In this document: positions 1 through 11,967 of the stretch, piece by piece | How the letters are laid out: each line of letters starts with the position of its first letter | Numbering within the stretch: position 1 is the stretch's first letter | Assembly: GCA_039602395.1 (NCBI GenBank) | Contig: JBCNJP010000023.1 | Coordinates: 89,614,177-89,678,176 of the forward strand | Source of the DNA: Deinandra increscens subsp. villosa | Lineage: Eukaryota; Streptophyta; Magnoliopsida; Asterales; Asteraceae | DNA length: 64,000 nt | Direction: 5' to 3' | Notes under the pieces: model-generated | Databases searched by the model: none | The model's input: the letters and a program-made list of their open reading frames with translations, nothing else | Told to the model about the DNA's origin: nothing | Translations under genes and position numbers: made by a program

Positions 1-283
1 TGATCCACAAACACCATCTTCTGTCCATTTTGGAAGTTTTTATGGTTGATGATTACAACAGCAATTTAATGGCAGTTTAGTTAAAATTGTAATCTAAATC
101 TTTGAGTAATCTGATTCAGGAGGTCGGATGCTTTATAAGTAAACTTTGGGAAACTGTTTTATTGTTTTATCCATTCAACCGTTGTCCTTTTAAGTTTATA
201 TTTTTTACTTGACCAGCTGGATATACACGTTACAAATCATCCTCACATAAGTAAATATACATTGAAAATGTCTATTTATACAG
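1..283 (+). other. Intron sequence upstream of the first visible kinesin exon
   Basis: AT-rich sequence with no open frame that continues the coiled coil. It ends in a pyrimidine/AT tract and a cag acceptor at 281-283, directly before the exon at 284. I read it as the 3' part of an intron of the KIN-12 gene; the motor domain and earlier exons lie left of the window. Confidence 0.6.
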
Positions 284-1799
284 ATATTGAAGGAAAATTA
301 TGAGAACAACCCTGAAGTCTTAAGGACAGAAATAGAGTTCAAAAGATTTCAAGATGAATTGGAACGATACCAAAACTTCTTTGACTTGGGGGAAAGGGAT
401 GTCTTGTTGGAAGAAATTCAAGATCTGAAAACTCAACTTCAGTTTTATATGGAATCTTCATCTAAAAGAAGTAATGCCTTGCAAATAACCTATCAAACTG
501 ACCCGAGTGTTGGTCCACCTTTAAGCACAGTACAAGAGTCCGTTGGTCAAAGATTTGAAGCAGAGAGTAAATGGGTCTCTCTTGTAGAAGATTTGGAGCT
601 TAAACTACAAGAAAGCCGCTGTCTTGTTGAAAAACAAAAGCATGAACTTGATACTGAAAGAAAATGTGCCAAAGAGTTAAAGGATGCAATGCAGATGGCG
701 ATGGAAGGGCACGCTAAAATGCTTGAACAGTATGCTGATTTAGAGGAAAAACATATTAATCTGCTAACAACACAAAGAAGAATTGAGGACGGAGTTATTG
801 ATGTAAAAAAGGCAGCTGCTAAAGCTGGTGTTAAGGGGGCTGAATCTAAGTTTATTAATGCACTTGCAGCAGAAATTTCGATTTTGAAGGCAGAAAATGA
901 GAAGGAGAGACGTTATTATAGGGATGAGAGTAGCGGCCTTAAAGCCCAACTAAAGGATACCGATGAAGCTGTCGTGGCTGCTGGTGAACTGCTTGTTAGA
1001 CTAAAGGAAGCTGAAGAAGCTGTTGCTGCTGCTGAGGTATTTTTCTGTTGTTTTTTAATTAATATTTTCTTCAACATGTACATCATTTTATGTTGATGCA
1101 TATAGCTATTACTTTGGTTGCATTTCTTAAATGAAGTCCACAATGATAATTTCTTATATTAATTGGAGGTAGTAAGTGTGCATGTAATGCTCAAAAGTAA
1201 AAAAATATGCTTTTGGTTGACCTGGAAGACCCTTTAGTCCAAAGTGTTTAGTTTTTTTATAAATATTTGGTTTTTCAAACAATATTAAAAATATATATCA
1301 TTTAAATAATAATGTTATAGTAATTAGAGTTGCCAACATCTTGGCAGTTTGGATAACGGGTCAATAACGGGTCAAAACGGATACTTTCTTGGTAAGGGTT
1401 AGGTGAGGTGACCCGAAAGGTTTTCTGTCCATAGTATTTGTTTTTATTATAAAAATGATCTTTAATTATCTCTAAGGAGAGTTCCGACCTCGAAACGGGT
1501 TCCTCTTGAAGGCATTTTGCCATTTTGTTTGATTCAACTAACAACATTACATTCTAAACACGCAGGAGCGCATAAAGGAAGCCGAACAAGAAAAGGAGAG
1601 AGCTTACAAAGAAATAGAAGAGTTGAAGAAAAAACACGAGAATCCGGTTTCTGAAATGCCAAAACATGACTGTAATACCACAAATGCTGACCAACAATGG
1701 AAAGATGAATTTGACCAATTCTACAATGAAGATGAAGAGTTGACTAAATTACCAAAACCCCCTTCTTGGTTATCTGGTTATGACACATGCAACATCTAG
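284..1799 (+). CDS. KIN12: KIN-12-type (PAKRP1-like) phragmoplast kinesin, C-terminal two exons
   Basis: Two exons are visible, 284-1036 and 1566-1799, both in phase 0, joined across a 529-bp intron with gtattt donor and acacgcag acceptor. Together they encode about 329 residues: a long Glu/Lys/Leu-rich coiled coil with segments such as KWVSLVEDLELKLQES, MEGHAKMLEQYADLEEKH and FINALAAEISILKAENEKE, then a short acidic tail ending PSWLSGYDTCNI and stop TAG (1797-1799). These segments and the SGYDxCNI end are as I recall them in plant KIN-12A/B (PAKRP1, PAKRP1L). Those plus-end-directed kinesins sit at the phragmoplast midzone and organise antiparallel microtubules at cytokinesis. The motor domain is outside the window, so motor activity cannot be judged here. 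No frameshift or stop was seen. The open frame runs on past 1036 into the intron, but that extension is hydrophobic and unlike the family. Confidence 0.8.
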
Positions 1800-2086
1800 G
1801 TTGCAGTTTAATAGTTCAATTGGTTTTGTGTTGTATTAAATAGAAGTTTTTTGTATAGCTTTCAGGGTTGAGTCCTTCTTGCAACATCTAGTTTTTTGGC
1901 CTTCCAACAAAGGGGTTGTTCTCACCAATTGTGAGGACCAATCTATTTGTAATCTTGTTCAACCTTGTACCCCTAGTGAACTTTTTGCATCAATCTAAAG
2001 TCCAAACATTTTCCCTTTGCAAAATCTAAGAACAAACTTTTATGGTTGAGATCTTGAAACTTTGCTCACTTGAATATGGTATAAAA
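1800..2086 (+). other. Kinesin gene 3' UTR and flank
   Basis: 287 bases after the kinesin stop with no coding potential. Probably holds the 3' UTR; no unambiguous polyadenylation signal could be chosen. It ends at 2079-2086 with GTATAAAA, the left target duplication of the next element. Confidence 0.5.
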
Positions 2087-2763
2087 TAGGGCTGTTCAAA
2101 AAACTCGCAGCTCGTGGCTCGCTCGAAGCTCGCTCGGAAAAAGCTCGAAATTAGCTCGCTCGAAAATCAGCTTGATTATAAACGAGCCGAGCCGGCTCGG
2201 CTCGGTTTCTAAACGAGCCGAGCCCGAGCCAAGGTTAGCTCGGCTCGTTGCTCGCTCGTTACTTAGCTCGTTGGCTCGCTCACTTGGCTCGTTTAAATTT
2301 AAGCTCAATTTTTATTATATATACATATATATATATAACCTAAAATTATGAGTTTATTATTTATAATATAATTTTTAAGTTAATTACTAAGTTTCCTATA
2401 GTATTTTACTTTAAAAAATATTAAATTAGAATAAAATATTAATTGATATGATACTTTTCAATATGAAATATTTGTTTTTATTGAAAAATAAATAAATAAA
2501 CATTGAATTTTAAAATTTTTTATTAAAATTTATGTTTTAGTCACGTTATATATCAATATGTGCAAATAATATAAATTAAAAAAAAAATAAACTAGTTGGC
2601 TCGACGAGCCAGCTCGGCTTGGCTCGATTTTTAACGAGCCGAGCTTGAGCTCAATATTTTAGCTCGTTAAAATAAACGAGCTGGCTCGGCTCGGCTCGAT
2701 TTCTAAACGAGCCGAGCCCAAGCTCACCCTGGCTCGGCTCGACTCGGCTCGTTTACAGCCCTA
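2087..2763. mobile_element. hAT-type MITE rich in GAGC/GAGCCG motifs
   Basis: A 677-bp element starting TAGGGCTGT and ending ACAGCCCTA (9-bp perfect terminal inverted repeats). It is flanked by GTATAAAA at 2079-2086 and again at 2764-2771. An 8-bp target duplication is the mark of the hAT superfamily. Both arms (2099-2300 and 2590-2755) are packed with AGCTCG, GGCTCG and GAGCCG words that make long imperfect inverted arms around an AT-rich core. No transposase is encoded, so it is non-autonomous. The minus-strand open frame at 2096-2308 is a by-product of the hexamer repeats. Confidence 0.85.
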
Positions 2764-2928
2764 GTATAAAATTAGATTTTACTATCCACGTGTTGTTGTG
2801 GCGATAATACAGGTATACAAAGTAGTTGCATTAGTTAGTGTAACGTAAATAAAGGAACTACAAAATGACTGCGTAACAAAATTAAAAATAACCTAAAAAA
2901 ATTTACTGACTGCGTTACTTTGTTTAGG

Positions 2929-3631
2929 AGGCTCATTGATTAAGAGAATGTTTAGTCCCTTATTGTACGCCTCGTACCTTTTGGACATGTAAAAGATTTG
3001 ACTATGGTAGTATATTCCATCACCTAAATAAGCTTTATGTAACTCCTTTTAGTTCAAAAGAAGTGGTAGGAGCTTTTCCATCTATCTTATCGTTAAAAAG
3101 AGGCGATTGATCCGAAACATTAATGTCATTATTGGAACTTGCAACACAAAAGTGCATGTCATATCCATGTCATATGATGCAACAGAGCATTAGGGATAGA
3201 TGGTTGACCTCGCCGTGTGTTACGGTAGTTCATCCGCTCCCAATGTTTAAAATCAATGCTATCAAGCACCCTAGAAAAAAAATGTTAAGCTTTATGCGTC
3301 TCGTATAATGGTCGAATGTCGTTCGCCGTCAGTTTTCGTAAATATCTATTTTTTATATAAATTAACGTAGCTTTAGATTTTTTTTGAATACGTAACTTGA
3401 TTGTTCGTTCGCACATCTTCTAATATTCATCAAATGAGTCGTAAATGCTTTCGTATGTCATATGAATGAATATCAATGGTGCATTTTTGCAATAAGATAA
3501 AACTAATTCTCCCTCTCGCATCTTGTCTTTGACGGAACCACGACACCTCTCTCTCAAGACCTTCAACTATTATACGAAATAGGTCTAGCCTCATACGAAA
3601 CCGCTGTTTAAACAACTCAATGGGGGGGGGG
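2929..3631 (-). pseudogene. PIF/Harbinger transposase, C-terminal part, decayed
   Basis: Read on the minus strand from 3615, the sequence shows FKQRFRMRLDLFRIIVEGLE and LQKCT, then in shifted frames FDEY, and further on NDIN, QSPLFND, GKAP and TCPK. Their order matches the plant PIF/Harbinger (HARBI1-like) DDE nuclease. Several frameshifts and stops break it, so it is dead. The reading frame continues on the far side of the nested LTR at 7469-7680. A loose inverted similarity (AGGCTC..TT..TTAAG) between 2929 and about 7900 may mark the transposon ends; I could not settle the 3-bp target duplication. Confidence 0.7.
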
Positions 3632-4979
3632 GGGGGTGTGACATCCCACCACCTCTTTAAGTAGGTTTAAGTTTATAAAAGATGACCCATAAAATTTCTT
3701 TATAAACGGGTCCACACTAAACCAAAATAAGCATTAACACCCACTTAGTTCGTTTGTTATTCGTCTTTGGAAGGAAACATCAGAGTACACAGTTTTAAGC
3801 TAAACGAATGTAGAAACGACATGCGTCTCCACAAACTTCCATTGGTGTTCGGTTCTTCATCGGCATGCTTAATCCGGACCCATTTACCCTTCCTACCTGT
3901 TACCTGTCATTAACACTAGTAACGTATTAGTATTAATGGCATTGGGGTAACCAATCAGCACAAACATATATTTTTTTAAAATTTGGACAGATTGCAAAAT
4001 TCGTAGGCTACCCTGATTTCGTAGCCTACAATTCACCATCCCAATAAAAAGACAGCCTTCATAATTCGTAGGCTGCCCTGATTCGTAGCCTACGAATTAC
4101 AGATTCTGCCCCCTTCACCCCAAGCTTTCATAAAAAGACAGCTTTCACAATTCGTAGGCTGCCCTGATTCGTAGCCTACGAATCACAGATTCTGCCATCT
4201 TCATCCATACTCCCATAAATCTCCATTTCCATCGCTTCTATATATACCATACAACATGAAATCATTCTATAAAATGAACTTCAACTTCTATTTACATTAA
4301 GTCTTGAATAACAAGTCATTCCAACCCGTTTGACCCATTACCCCCACTAGTAACGAGGTAATCATTCATTCCTCCCCTACCTTGTTTCCCGCCTATTACC
4401 CATTGCAATGTATCATATAATTGCAATCTATTAACTTACCTACACCCCAAGGGGTGTATACTTGGAATCATATTCAATATGATTCCCGTCTTACCCGAAT
4501 GTCATATTTATTGGGTCATAGATCTGTTTTCTTACCCAACCTGGTTAGAAATCTCCACTTCCCCAAATGGTCAATCTCACATCTCTTATCATTCATAACT
4601 TACCGTTTGGGTGAAATGCCCAAACGGTTAATCCTCAAACTTAATACTTTTCTCAAACAAGTCAACAAACTCATAGTAATCATTATAATAGCTATACTAT
4701 AAGAAATTAAACACCTCATATGTTACCACCCCTATGACGGTTAGACGATACACTTATTTATATCTCGTCCTCCCGTCCATTTCCCCATTCCCAAGCTATC
4801 ATTGATTCATTTACCATTATACAATAACCTTGTATAATGGGTGTAAATTAAGCATTACACTTTACGATTACCACACATTCTTTTGTACCTATCTTTTTAC
4901 CCTAACATAAGATTAAGTTAGGCTCACCCTTCTCACCCAAAGGTGCGCATCTTAGAACTATAAGAGTTAGAATTTCATT

Positions 4980-5575
4980 ATTACCCAAACGGGTCATAAT
5001 ACACACTTTGTATAACACATTGGTGTATCCCATCTTCACCCAAGCGGGTCACATAATACACACTTTGCATACACATATTGGTTCTATCCCATCTTACCCA
5101 AACGGGTGATAATACACACTTTGTATAACACATATCGGTTCTATTTCATCTTACCCAAACGGGTCATAATACACACTTTATATAACACATATTGGTTCTA
5201 TCCCATCTTACCCAAACGGGTGATAATACACACCTTGTATAACACATATCGGTTCTATTTCATCTTACCCAAACGGGTCATAATACACACTTTATATAAC
5301 ACATATTGGTTCTATCCCATCTTACCCAAACGGGTGATAATACACACCTTGTATAACACATATCGGTTCTATTTCATCTTACCCAAACGGGTCATAATAC
5401 ACACTTTATATAACACATATTGGTTCTATCCCATCTTACCCAAACGGGTGATAATACACACCTTGTATAAGACATATCGGTTCTATTTCATCTTACTCAA
5501 ACGGGTCATAATACACACTTTATATAACACATATTGGTTTTGTTCTATCTTACCCAAACGGGTCATACTACACCA
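4980..5575. repeat. 57-bp tandem repeat with 114-bp higher-order alternation
   Basis: About ten copies of a 57-bp unit around CCCAAACGGGT; successive copies at 5097, 5154 and 5211 give the period exactly. Two variants alternate, one with cggttctatttcatc and one with tggttctatcccatc, so the real repeat is a 114-bp dimer. As 57 is a multiple of three and the units lack stops in one frame, a repetitive 186-codon frame appears at 5106-5666. It is not a gene. Confidence 0.9.
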
Positions 5576-5689
5576 CTTACGTGATCATACTATAATTTAT
5601 CCATTTTTTTTACTCAATGGTCAAATTACACACTTAACTAAACACACCTTGATCTATTCATCTTAACCCAAACGGGTTCATTCAACATA

Positions 5690-6375
5690 CACTATATTAG
5701 TTTACTTCGGCTCATACATTCTACCCAACCGGGTCATTTTAACTATTTTACCCAAACAGGTCATTCACTATGTTTCTACCCAACCGGGTCATTTATTACT
5801 ATCTTACCCAACCGGGTCATTTATTACTATCTTACCCAAATGGGTCATTCACTATGTTTATACCCAACCGGGTCATTTATTACTATCTTACCCAAATGGG
5901 TCATTCACTATGATTCTACCCAACCGGGTCATTCATTACTATCTTACCCAAACGGGTCATTCATTACAATCTTACCCAAACGTGTCATTCGATATAATTC
6001 TACCCAACCGGGGTGTTCTTTACAATCTTTACCCAAACGGGTCATTCATTACAATCTTACCCAAACGGGTCATTCATTACAATCTTACCCAAACGGGTCA
6101 TTCGATATAATTCTACCCAACCGGGTCATTTATTACAATCCTTACCCAAACGGGTCACTCATTACAATCTTACCCAAACGGGTCTTTTGCTATAATTCTA
6201 CCCAACCGGGTCATTCTTTACAATCCTTACCCAAACGGGTCATATTATAAATATTTGCACACAACGTACTTCATTTATGCACTCTTAACCCAAACGGGTC
6301 ATAATACACCTATTCACACACAACATTCTTCAATTATGCACTCTTAACCCAAACGGGTCGTATTATCTTATTCAC
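5690..6375. repeat. Short tandem repeats around CCCAAACGGGTCATT
   Basis: More than twenty imperfect copies of roughly 28-32 bp built on TACCCAAACGGGTCATT or TACCCAACCGGGTCATT. They follow the 57-bp field and share its core CCCAAMCGGGT. The open frames here (5840-6250, 5910-6110, 6013-6195) are repeats read in three frames, not genes. Confidence 0.85.
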
Positions 6376-7468
6376 ATATAACATAGACAATTTTCATGAT
6401 CCCACTTGAATTATGATCATGCTTGTGGTCAAACCACCTTGTACTCTACCTTGTAACATAGCACAACAACAACTTAAACGTTACCTCAAGTCTTCCAATT
6501 TAGCATTCCTTGATGGCTTGAGCTCCCACCACATTCACCTATAATAAATTAAGCACTTAGCTTAATAATCCACAACATAGTCATACTTGATTCTTAAGTA
6601 CCTTACTAACTAGCTTTCGTCAAAACTACACACTTTCAAGTTCTACATCTCTTTTAGGCATTTTCACAAACACTTGGTGTGCATGAAAATGCCTAATTCA
6701 TCTCATACACATTTAACAAACTAATTTAACCCTTCTTTACATACTTGCATCCTAAATTACAACTTTATGTAAAAGTGACAATCTTTATCACATAATCAAG
6801 CATACTTAGGGTCTAATTAAACCAACCCGACCACACATACATCATGTAAATCAATTTCATCCGTGGGTTTTACCCAACCTACAACCTCCACGAAATACAT
6901 ACTAAATTAGTCATGCAATCCAAAATACACACACCACTTGCTTGTATCTCAAGCACACACTCAAAATTTGCATATTAATTTAACTAATTTGATAACCTAA
7001 ATCTTAAACAACTTAGGGGGAGATCTTACTTGACATCATAAACAAGAATATAGGAGGAAAATCGTGTGTAGGTTGAAGAATCCCCATGAATTTCGAATTC
7101 CACCACCAAACTCATCAAACTTTTGACCTTGAAATCAAGATTGATCAAAAGGCTTGCTCCTCCCCTTCCCCTTTTCACGTCTGCGATCTTTTCCCATAGG
7201 AAAAGTCCAGACTTTTCTTTTAAGCCTAATAGTTACATACTGCCCCCTTGTACTTTACCCCTTTGTTAAATATAATCACTTACTTGTATTTTACACAATA
7301 CACCATTATTTTTCATGACTTATCTATTAGTTACCTATAAATCTTAGTAACAAATAAGAAGTCAATCATTTTATATTAGTCGCCACTTAAAACATACTTC
7401 CCCCGATAACCCCACAATTCTTAAAAATTATAAATTTTAAATAAACGGTTTTGGGATGTTACAGGGGG

Positions 7469-7900
7469 GGGGGGGGAGGGGATACGTTGGAAATTCTAGA
7501 AATTAATATTGTCTTAGAAGAGTGTTAGCAATATCATGATCACTGTTGAGACGAATTCACTGGGTTCGTGGTTGTGACAAGTCATCCCTGTCCAACCAAA
7601 GTTGAGCACTAGCCATAACCGCTTGAAAAAAAACTTCGTCAGCGGAGTCGGATGAAGGAATGTTTTTTTATAAGGGAATCAGAGTGTACGAGAGTATTTT
7701 TTATATGAAAATTGGTTAGTTTAGGTTGGTATTTATAGAGAATTTTACTGTTTAAGTTTTTTTTTATTTAATTTATGACTGATCAACGGACATATTGCGC
7801 CACCCTTCACACTTAAGCGCCATGATGTTTGACGACGTGATATGGATTCATGCCCCCCCCCCTCACGCGGACCACGCTGCATGCCTTAAAAAGGAGCCTA
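7469..7900 (-). pseudogene. PIF/Harbinger transposase, N-terminal part and 5' end
   Basis: On the minus strand, 7470-7660 reads with one or two stops as SADEVFFQAVMASAQ, RDDLSQPRT, DHDIA and FPTYP. This fits directly in front of the FKQRFRM segment at 3615, so the solo LTR interrupted one frame. From 7660 to 7900 there is no coding similarity; a C9 run lies near 7855. The AGGAGCCT at 7891-7899 may belong to the right transposon end. Confidence 0.6.
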
Positions 7901-7901
7901 T

Positions 7902-9566
7902 TGTCACGTCCCGCCTAAAATTAAATCGCAAACCTCGGAATCTAGAAGGTTCCAGGCAAGTCTAGGAGCATCAAGGGTTACCCGGACGACACTAGAACAA
8001 TCTATAAAATATTAGTCGGGAGTTGGCACCATGGATGGTTCTAGATCATTCGTGAAAGCCCATAGAAGGATCTAAAATATGCCAGAAAATTAACTATAGA
8101 AGAGTCTAGAAGGATCTTGGATATTTCCTTATAAATATCATTGATATTTTGATAGAAGATTTTAGAAATAACTACATAAATATCGTGTATAGAAAATTAT
8201 AGATTAAGAACATTCTAGATACACCATAACTAGTATATATAGATGGTGGTGGTTCATTTGCAAATCACCTAGCAACCTAGCAATCTAGGAACCTAGAAAC
8301 CTACCAACCTAGCGAATTTCAACACTAACTTGTATACTTGAAACACTTTCAAGCAATACAAGCATTCTACTTACGTGATCCGAACGTTTGTTAGGCTTGA
8401 CCCGACCCGTAAGCCCACAGAAGGCTATTGGGCCTGTTTCGGAGGCCACGACCCCTAACTGTTAAGAAACTTTTGCTTTTTGCCAAGGGAGAAAGGGGAC
8501 TGGGCTGTTGACCCATTTATGCTTCTGGATCCTATCCGGTTACCCACTTATGTTCACTGGATCCTGACTCGTAACTCGAAGCCCAACATAAATGGTATTG
8601 GGCCTGTTCCTAGACCGTGACACAACTGGTTGCGAAGTGGGCTTTCGGTTTGGATTACCTAGCGGCCCAACAATGGGTTTAGCCCACTGTGACGACTTGG
8701 GCCTTCGTTGGACTGACCCAGTGGACTAACCGGTTTAAAACAGTGGGCTTGAGCCCAACTGTTATCATACCCGAGAGGGTTTCTGGGCCCATGTTGCTAA
8801 CCCAATAGCTTAACCCAATGAGCTTGACCCGGTTGGGTTGGGTTGTGGATCCAACCCGACTGGTGAGCTCTGTCCGACCCGTTGCTCACTATTGACCCGA
8901 CTGTTCGACCCGTTCTGGTGGTTCACTGGTTTCTTGGTTCGGTCGTTGAGCATAGTAACCCGATTATCATGCATGGGTTTATTGTTTCAATCGGTTTTTA
9001 TTTATGTGACAACTAGTGGGTTTTAACATATAGTGTTATACATTAAAATGAGATTTATGCATGTAATTATATATGTATATATACATGGATTTGTGATAGT
9101 GATTATATGCCTAACCTGATTCAAGGTATATCATAGTTATTGGTTAATGGAGATGATCCATAGACACGGGATTGATTCTAGTTTTAATAGAAGTGTTACA
9201 TGCATGCATATATATGTATGTATATACGGATTTATGGTGTTGTTCTAGATGGTGATGTGCATGTGAGCTTAGATGGGCTCGGGTGTGTACCGGGTCCACG
9301 TGTGTTGTACATTTGATGTGTATTAGAATATTTTAGTCTAGATTCTCAATTGGGAAACGAATACAAACAGGGAACAGTAATATCAAATGAAGAAATGATA
9401 GGAATACCTTTATAGATGAGGAATGAGAGTTGAATGAGGGAGATGAGATGTCCAATAGCTTGGATAGGCTTCATGATGGCCTTGCATGTTGGAGATCACT
9501 AGATTAGAGTGAGTATAAGTGAGTGTGTGTGTGTTTATATGGGTATCTATTGGTCTGGGTGTTACA
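7902..9566 (+). repeat. LTR-like repeat (TGTCACGTCCC ... GGGTGTTACA)
   Basis: The block opens with TGTCACGTCCC, has a TATATATAG box near 8233, and could end at TGTTACA (9560-9566). Start, TATA position and length suit an LTR on the plus strand. No target duplication is found (left flank gcctat, right flank caaac) and the right flank is copia coding sequence, so it may be a recombinant LTR or a half-deleted element. No gene is seen here. The small frame at 8838-9026 has no recognisable content. Confidence 0.4.
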
Positions 9567-9715
9567 CAAACATGGTTCGTGAGCTCATCATGCATGGTGT
9601 GATTTCGGTTGAGTATGTAAGAACTCAACAATATTTAGTTGACCGTTTAACAAAAGGGTTAAGTAGAGATCTCGTGAAAGGGTCAGCTGCGGGATTGGGG
9701 TTAAAGTTTATATGA
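9567..9715 (+). pseudogene. Copia polyprotein C-terminus (RNase H tail), 5'-truncated
   Basis: About 49 codons reading NMVRELIMHGVISVEYVRTQ then DRLTKGLSRDLV and a stop at 9713-9715. This is the usual end of a Ty1/copia (Tork-type) polyprotein after the RNase H domain. Everything upstream is missing, with the break beside the LTR-like block. It forms the 3' remnant of an element with the polypurine tract at 10231-10244 and LTR at 10245-10701. Confidence 0.7.
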
Positions 9716-10230
9716 AAACTCTCATGTTAAGATACTCAATTCTTATCTAATATGACGTTAGGTGCTAAATTCAATGTGGAAAGCTTAACATCTAGAGTTT
9801 GAAACACAACATTAAATTATTCCAAATGTATGTGTTCAGATCTGCAAGTTGAGGAAGGTTGAAGATTATTTTCTTAATAGTTTTTTTTTTTAAATTGCTA
9901 TGCAGGTGCAAGAATAAAAGAACTACCTATATGAGCATGAAGTTTAGCTGCTTCAAGAAGCTGAGACTTGGCTTTGATATGCTTATAAAGGATAAGGATA
10001 CAAGCTAGTAAAATATAGTGTCAGGTTAGATTGATGTATGTAAACTAATGTGTATATTATCGTCATGTATTCAAAATTGATATTATGGGTTCAATCCTAA
10101 GCGACACCCTGATATTCGAATATTTAAAATTTGTAATATACTAATGTGAAATTCAATGGTTACGACATTTCATGTATGCATTAGTTTGTTTGATTGTTGT
10201 GAATAACTTAGTTAATATATGATTACACTA

Positions 10231-10701
10231 AAAAGTGGGAGGTTTGTTAGATATTTTAGTGTAATTTAAGATTACATATAACATTCAAGCAAGACTGCAG
10301 CTTGCTTGAATGTCATCGAGACTAACGGGGAATCCAAGGGGGCAGCGCCCCCGAGAGAAGTAGGGTCCAAGGTGCGGCAGCCCCTGACGGGGTCCAAAAA
10401 ATTGCATTAATGAAACTTGAGGGACCAAAAGTTTATTTTATTCAAATTCTCATTTGCAGTTATTCGGATAACTACAAATACGCTCCTGATCCTGATAATT
10501 CGATTATCGATTCACGAAATCAATTCTGGTTCCCCTAAAGTTCGCAACTATCAATTCATACTAAATCTTGAATCGTTCTGATTTTATCCGATTGAATCAT
10601 TGGTAGCCACTCAAATTATTTGATCTGAAAGTGACTCTACACGACTTCAGAATCTATTAAGCAATCAAGTTTTTCTCAACAATTCCCATAAATTCCCAAC
10701 A
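10231..10701 (+). repeat. Polypurine tract and 3' LTR of the truncated copia
   Basis: AAAAGTGGGAGGTT (10231-10244) is a polypurine tract directly before TGTTAGATATTTTAG at 10245. The LTR ends at AATTCCCAACA (10701), giving 457 bp with TGTT...AACA ends. It contains the GGGGGCAGCGCCCCCG stem seen in many plant copia LTRs (near 10339). The 5' LTR is absent, so the target duplication cannot be tested. The 515 bases before the tract are the element's 3' untranslated part. Confidence 0.65.
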
Positions 10702-11452
10702 AAGAGCACCATAAACATTGGGGTCTTCATTCTTTGGCAACCTTTCATTTCTTGTCCTTACATACGGGCATCGCCATTTGTTCTTTTCTTCTTCTTCTTC
10801 CTTTTTTTCACACACATACTAATGTTAAATTAGTTAATATAAGGGTGTTTGTAGGAAGAGCTTCCTTGAGGTAAAAACACTTTGTGAGAAGAAAGGATAA
10901 AAAGCTGATGTAGCCGATGAGTAAGACTTTTGTGGAAATGGTGGTCCCAACATTACGGATGATCTAACAAGGTTATTTTATTAGAGGGGGCTATTTTTGT
11001 AATTTACTTAAAAAATATATATATATTTTTTTTTAGCAAAATGACCACTCATACATGGCCTTATTGTCTTAGATGGTGTGGTGGTTTTATCATGAAGAGG
11101 ACAAACCATCATCCCTATCCTACAAATAGTATTCCAATCAGTATCCTACAAATAGTATTCCAATCAAATCAATAGATACGTGTGTCAATTGGAATTTTAA
11201 TTGATGATGTTTTAAATGATCTAACCCTCTTTAGAAAACTTAAATGGTTACAAATTTGAAAACATCACACCAAGAATTAAAAAAACAAACAAACAAAAAT
11301 TCGTATATTCAACTCTTGGTAGTAGTATTTTAAAACACCACGATCACTATAAGTTCCATATATTCGGTTCCTCTACTCTAATTGCACCTTATCTCCACAT
11401 TTCACACCATTAGTCGATAGATCGATCGATCGATATCAACCGATCGCTAGCT
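10702..11452 (+). promoter_or_regulatory. Upstream region and 5' UTR of the isopropylmalate synthase-like gene
   Basis: 751 bases between the copia LTR and the start codon. A possible TATA element (actataagt) lies near 11346, and a GATC-rich stretch (11414-11445) immediately precedes the ATG. In the frame of the start codon there is a stop TAG at 11411-11413 and no upstream ATG, which fixes the start and rules out a longer N-terminus in this exon. The copia LTR edge lies close upstream and could influence expression; that is inference. Confidence 0.4.
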
Positions 11453-11967
11453 ATGATTTCCGCCTTGTCTAACCGTCCGACCTACACCCCTAACCACATC
11501 TCTGACCCGAACTATGTCCGCATTCTCGACACCACGCTTCGCGACGGAGAACAGTCATCTGGTGTCACATTAACAACAAACGAAAAACTCGAAATTGCCC
11601 GTCACCTTGCGAAACTCGGTGTGGATGTGATTGAAGCAGGGTTTCCGGCATCATCGAAATCCGAAGCAGAAGCGGTTAAGTTGATCGCGCAGGAGGTCGG
11701 GAATGACACCACGGGTGGTGGCGGTCATGTGCCTGTGATTTGCTGCCTAGCGAGGTGTAGGAAGGCGGATATCGATGTGGCATGGGACGCGGTTAAACAC
11801 GCGAAATATCCGAGGATATTGATGTTTATAGCGACAAGTGAGATTCATATGAAACATAAGCTAAACATGACCAAAGTTGAGGTGGTTGAGAAAGCTAAAA
11901 GTATGGTGCAATATGCCAAGAGTTTAGGGTGCAATGACATTGAATTTGGCCCTGAAGATTCTACCAG
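11453..11967 (+). CDS. Exon 1 of the synthase gene (only copy in the window)
   Basis: 515 bases, 171 codons plus two bases of the Arg codon completed in exon 2. It encodes the first half of the TIM-barrel: NYVRILDTTLRDGEQSSG, DVIEAGFPASSK, VICCLARCRKADID and CNDIEFGPEDSTR. The donor is ACCAG/gtatat. The frame runs 13 codons into the intron, which is not family sequence. Unit B has no matching exon, so this exon could in principle supply the 5' end for either set of 3' exons. Confidence 0.85.

Larger units (their letters stand above)
3637..7463 (-). mobile_element. Solo LTR, Ty3/gypsy Tekay-like, inside the Harbinger element
   Basis: A 3827-bp block with ends TGTGACATCCCA and TGGGATGTTACA (TG...CA), flanked on both sides by GGGGG at 3632-3636 and 7464-7468, because it sits in a G tract. 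There is no gag-pol frame and no second LTR, so it is best read as a solo LTR left by recombination. LTRs of several kb that start TGTRACAYCCC are usual for Tekay/Del chromoviruses. Orientation is inferred: read on the minus strand, a leader-like stretch with a CAAG/GTAAG-type donor near 7040-7100 follows the start. The interior carries paired words of the form ATTCGTAGGC...GCCTACGAAT at 3995-4190 and two tandem-repeat fields listed separately. Confidence 0.7.

Noticed and set aside
5106..5666. A 186-codon repetitive protein
   Set aside because: It is the 57-bp tandem repeat read in its stop-free frame inside a solo LTR.
4980..6375. A CRISPR-like array of repeats and spacers
   Set aside because: Units are contiguous tandem repeats without unique spacers, and the setting is a plant LTR.
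7902..9566. A clean solo LTR
   Set aside because: No target duplication was found and the two flanks belong to different elements, so I list it only as LTR-like.
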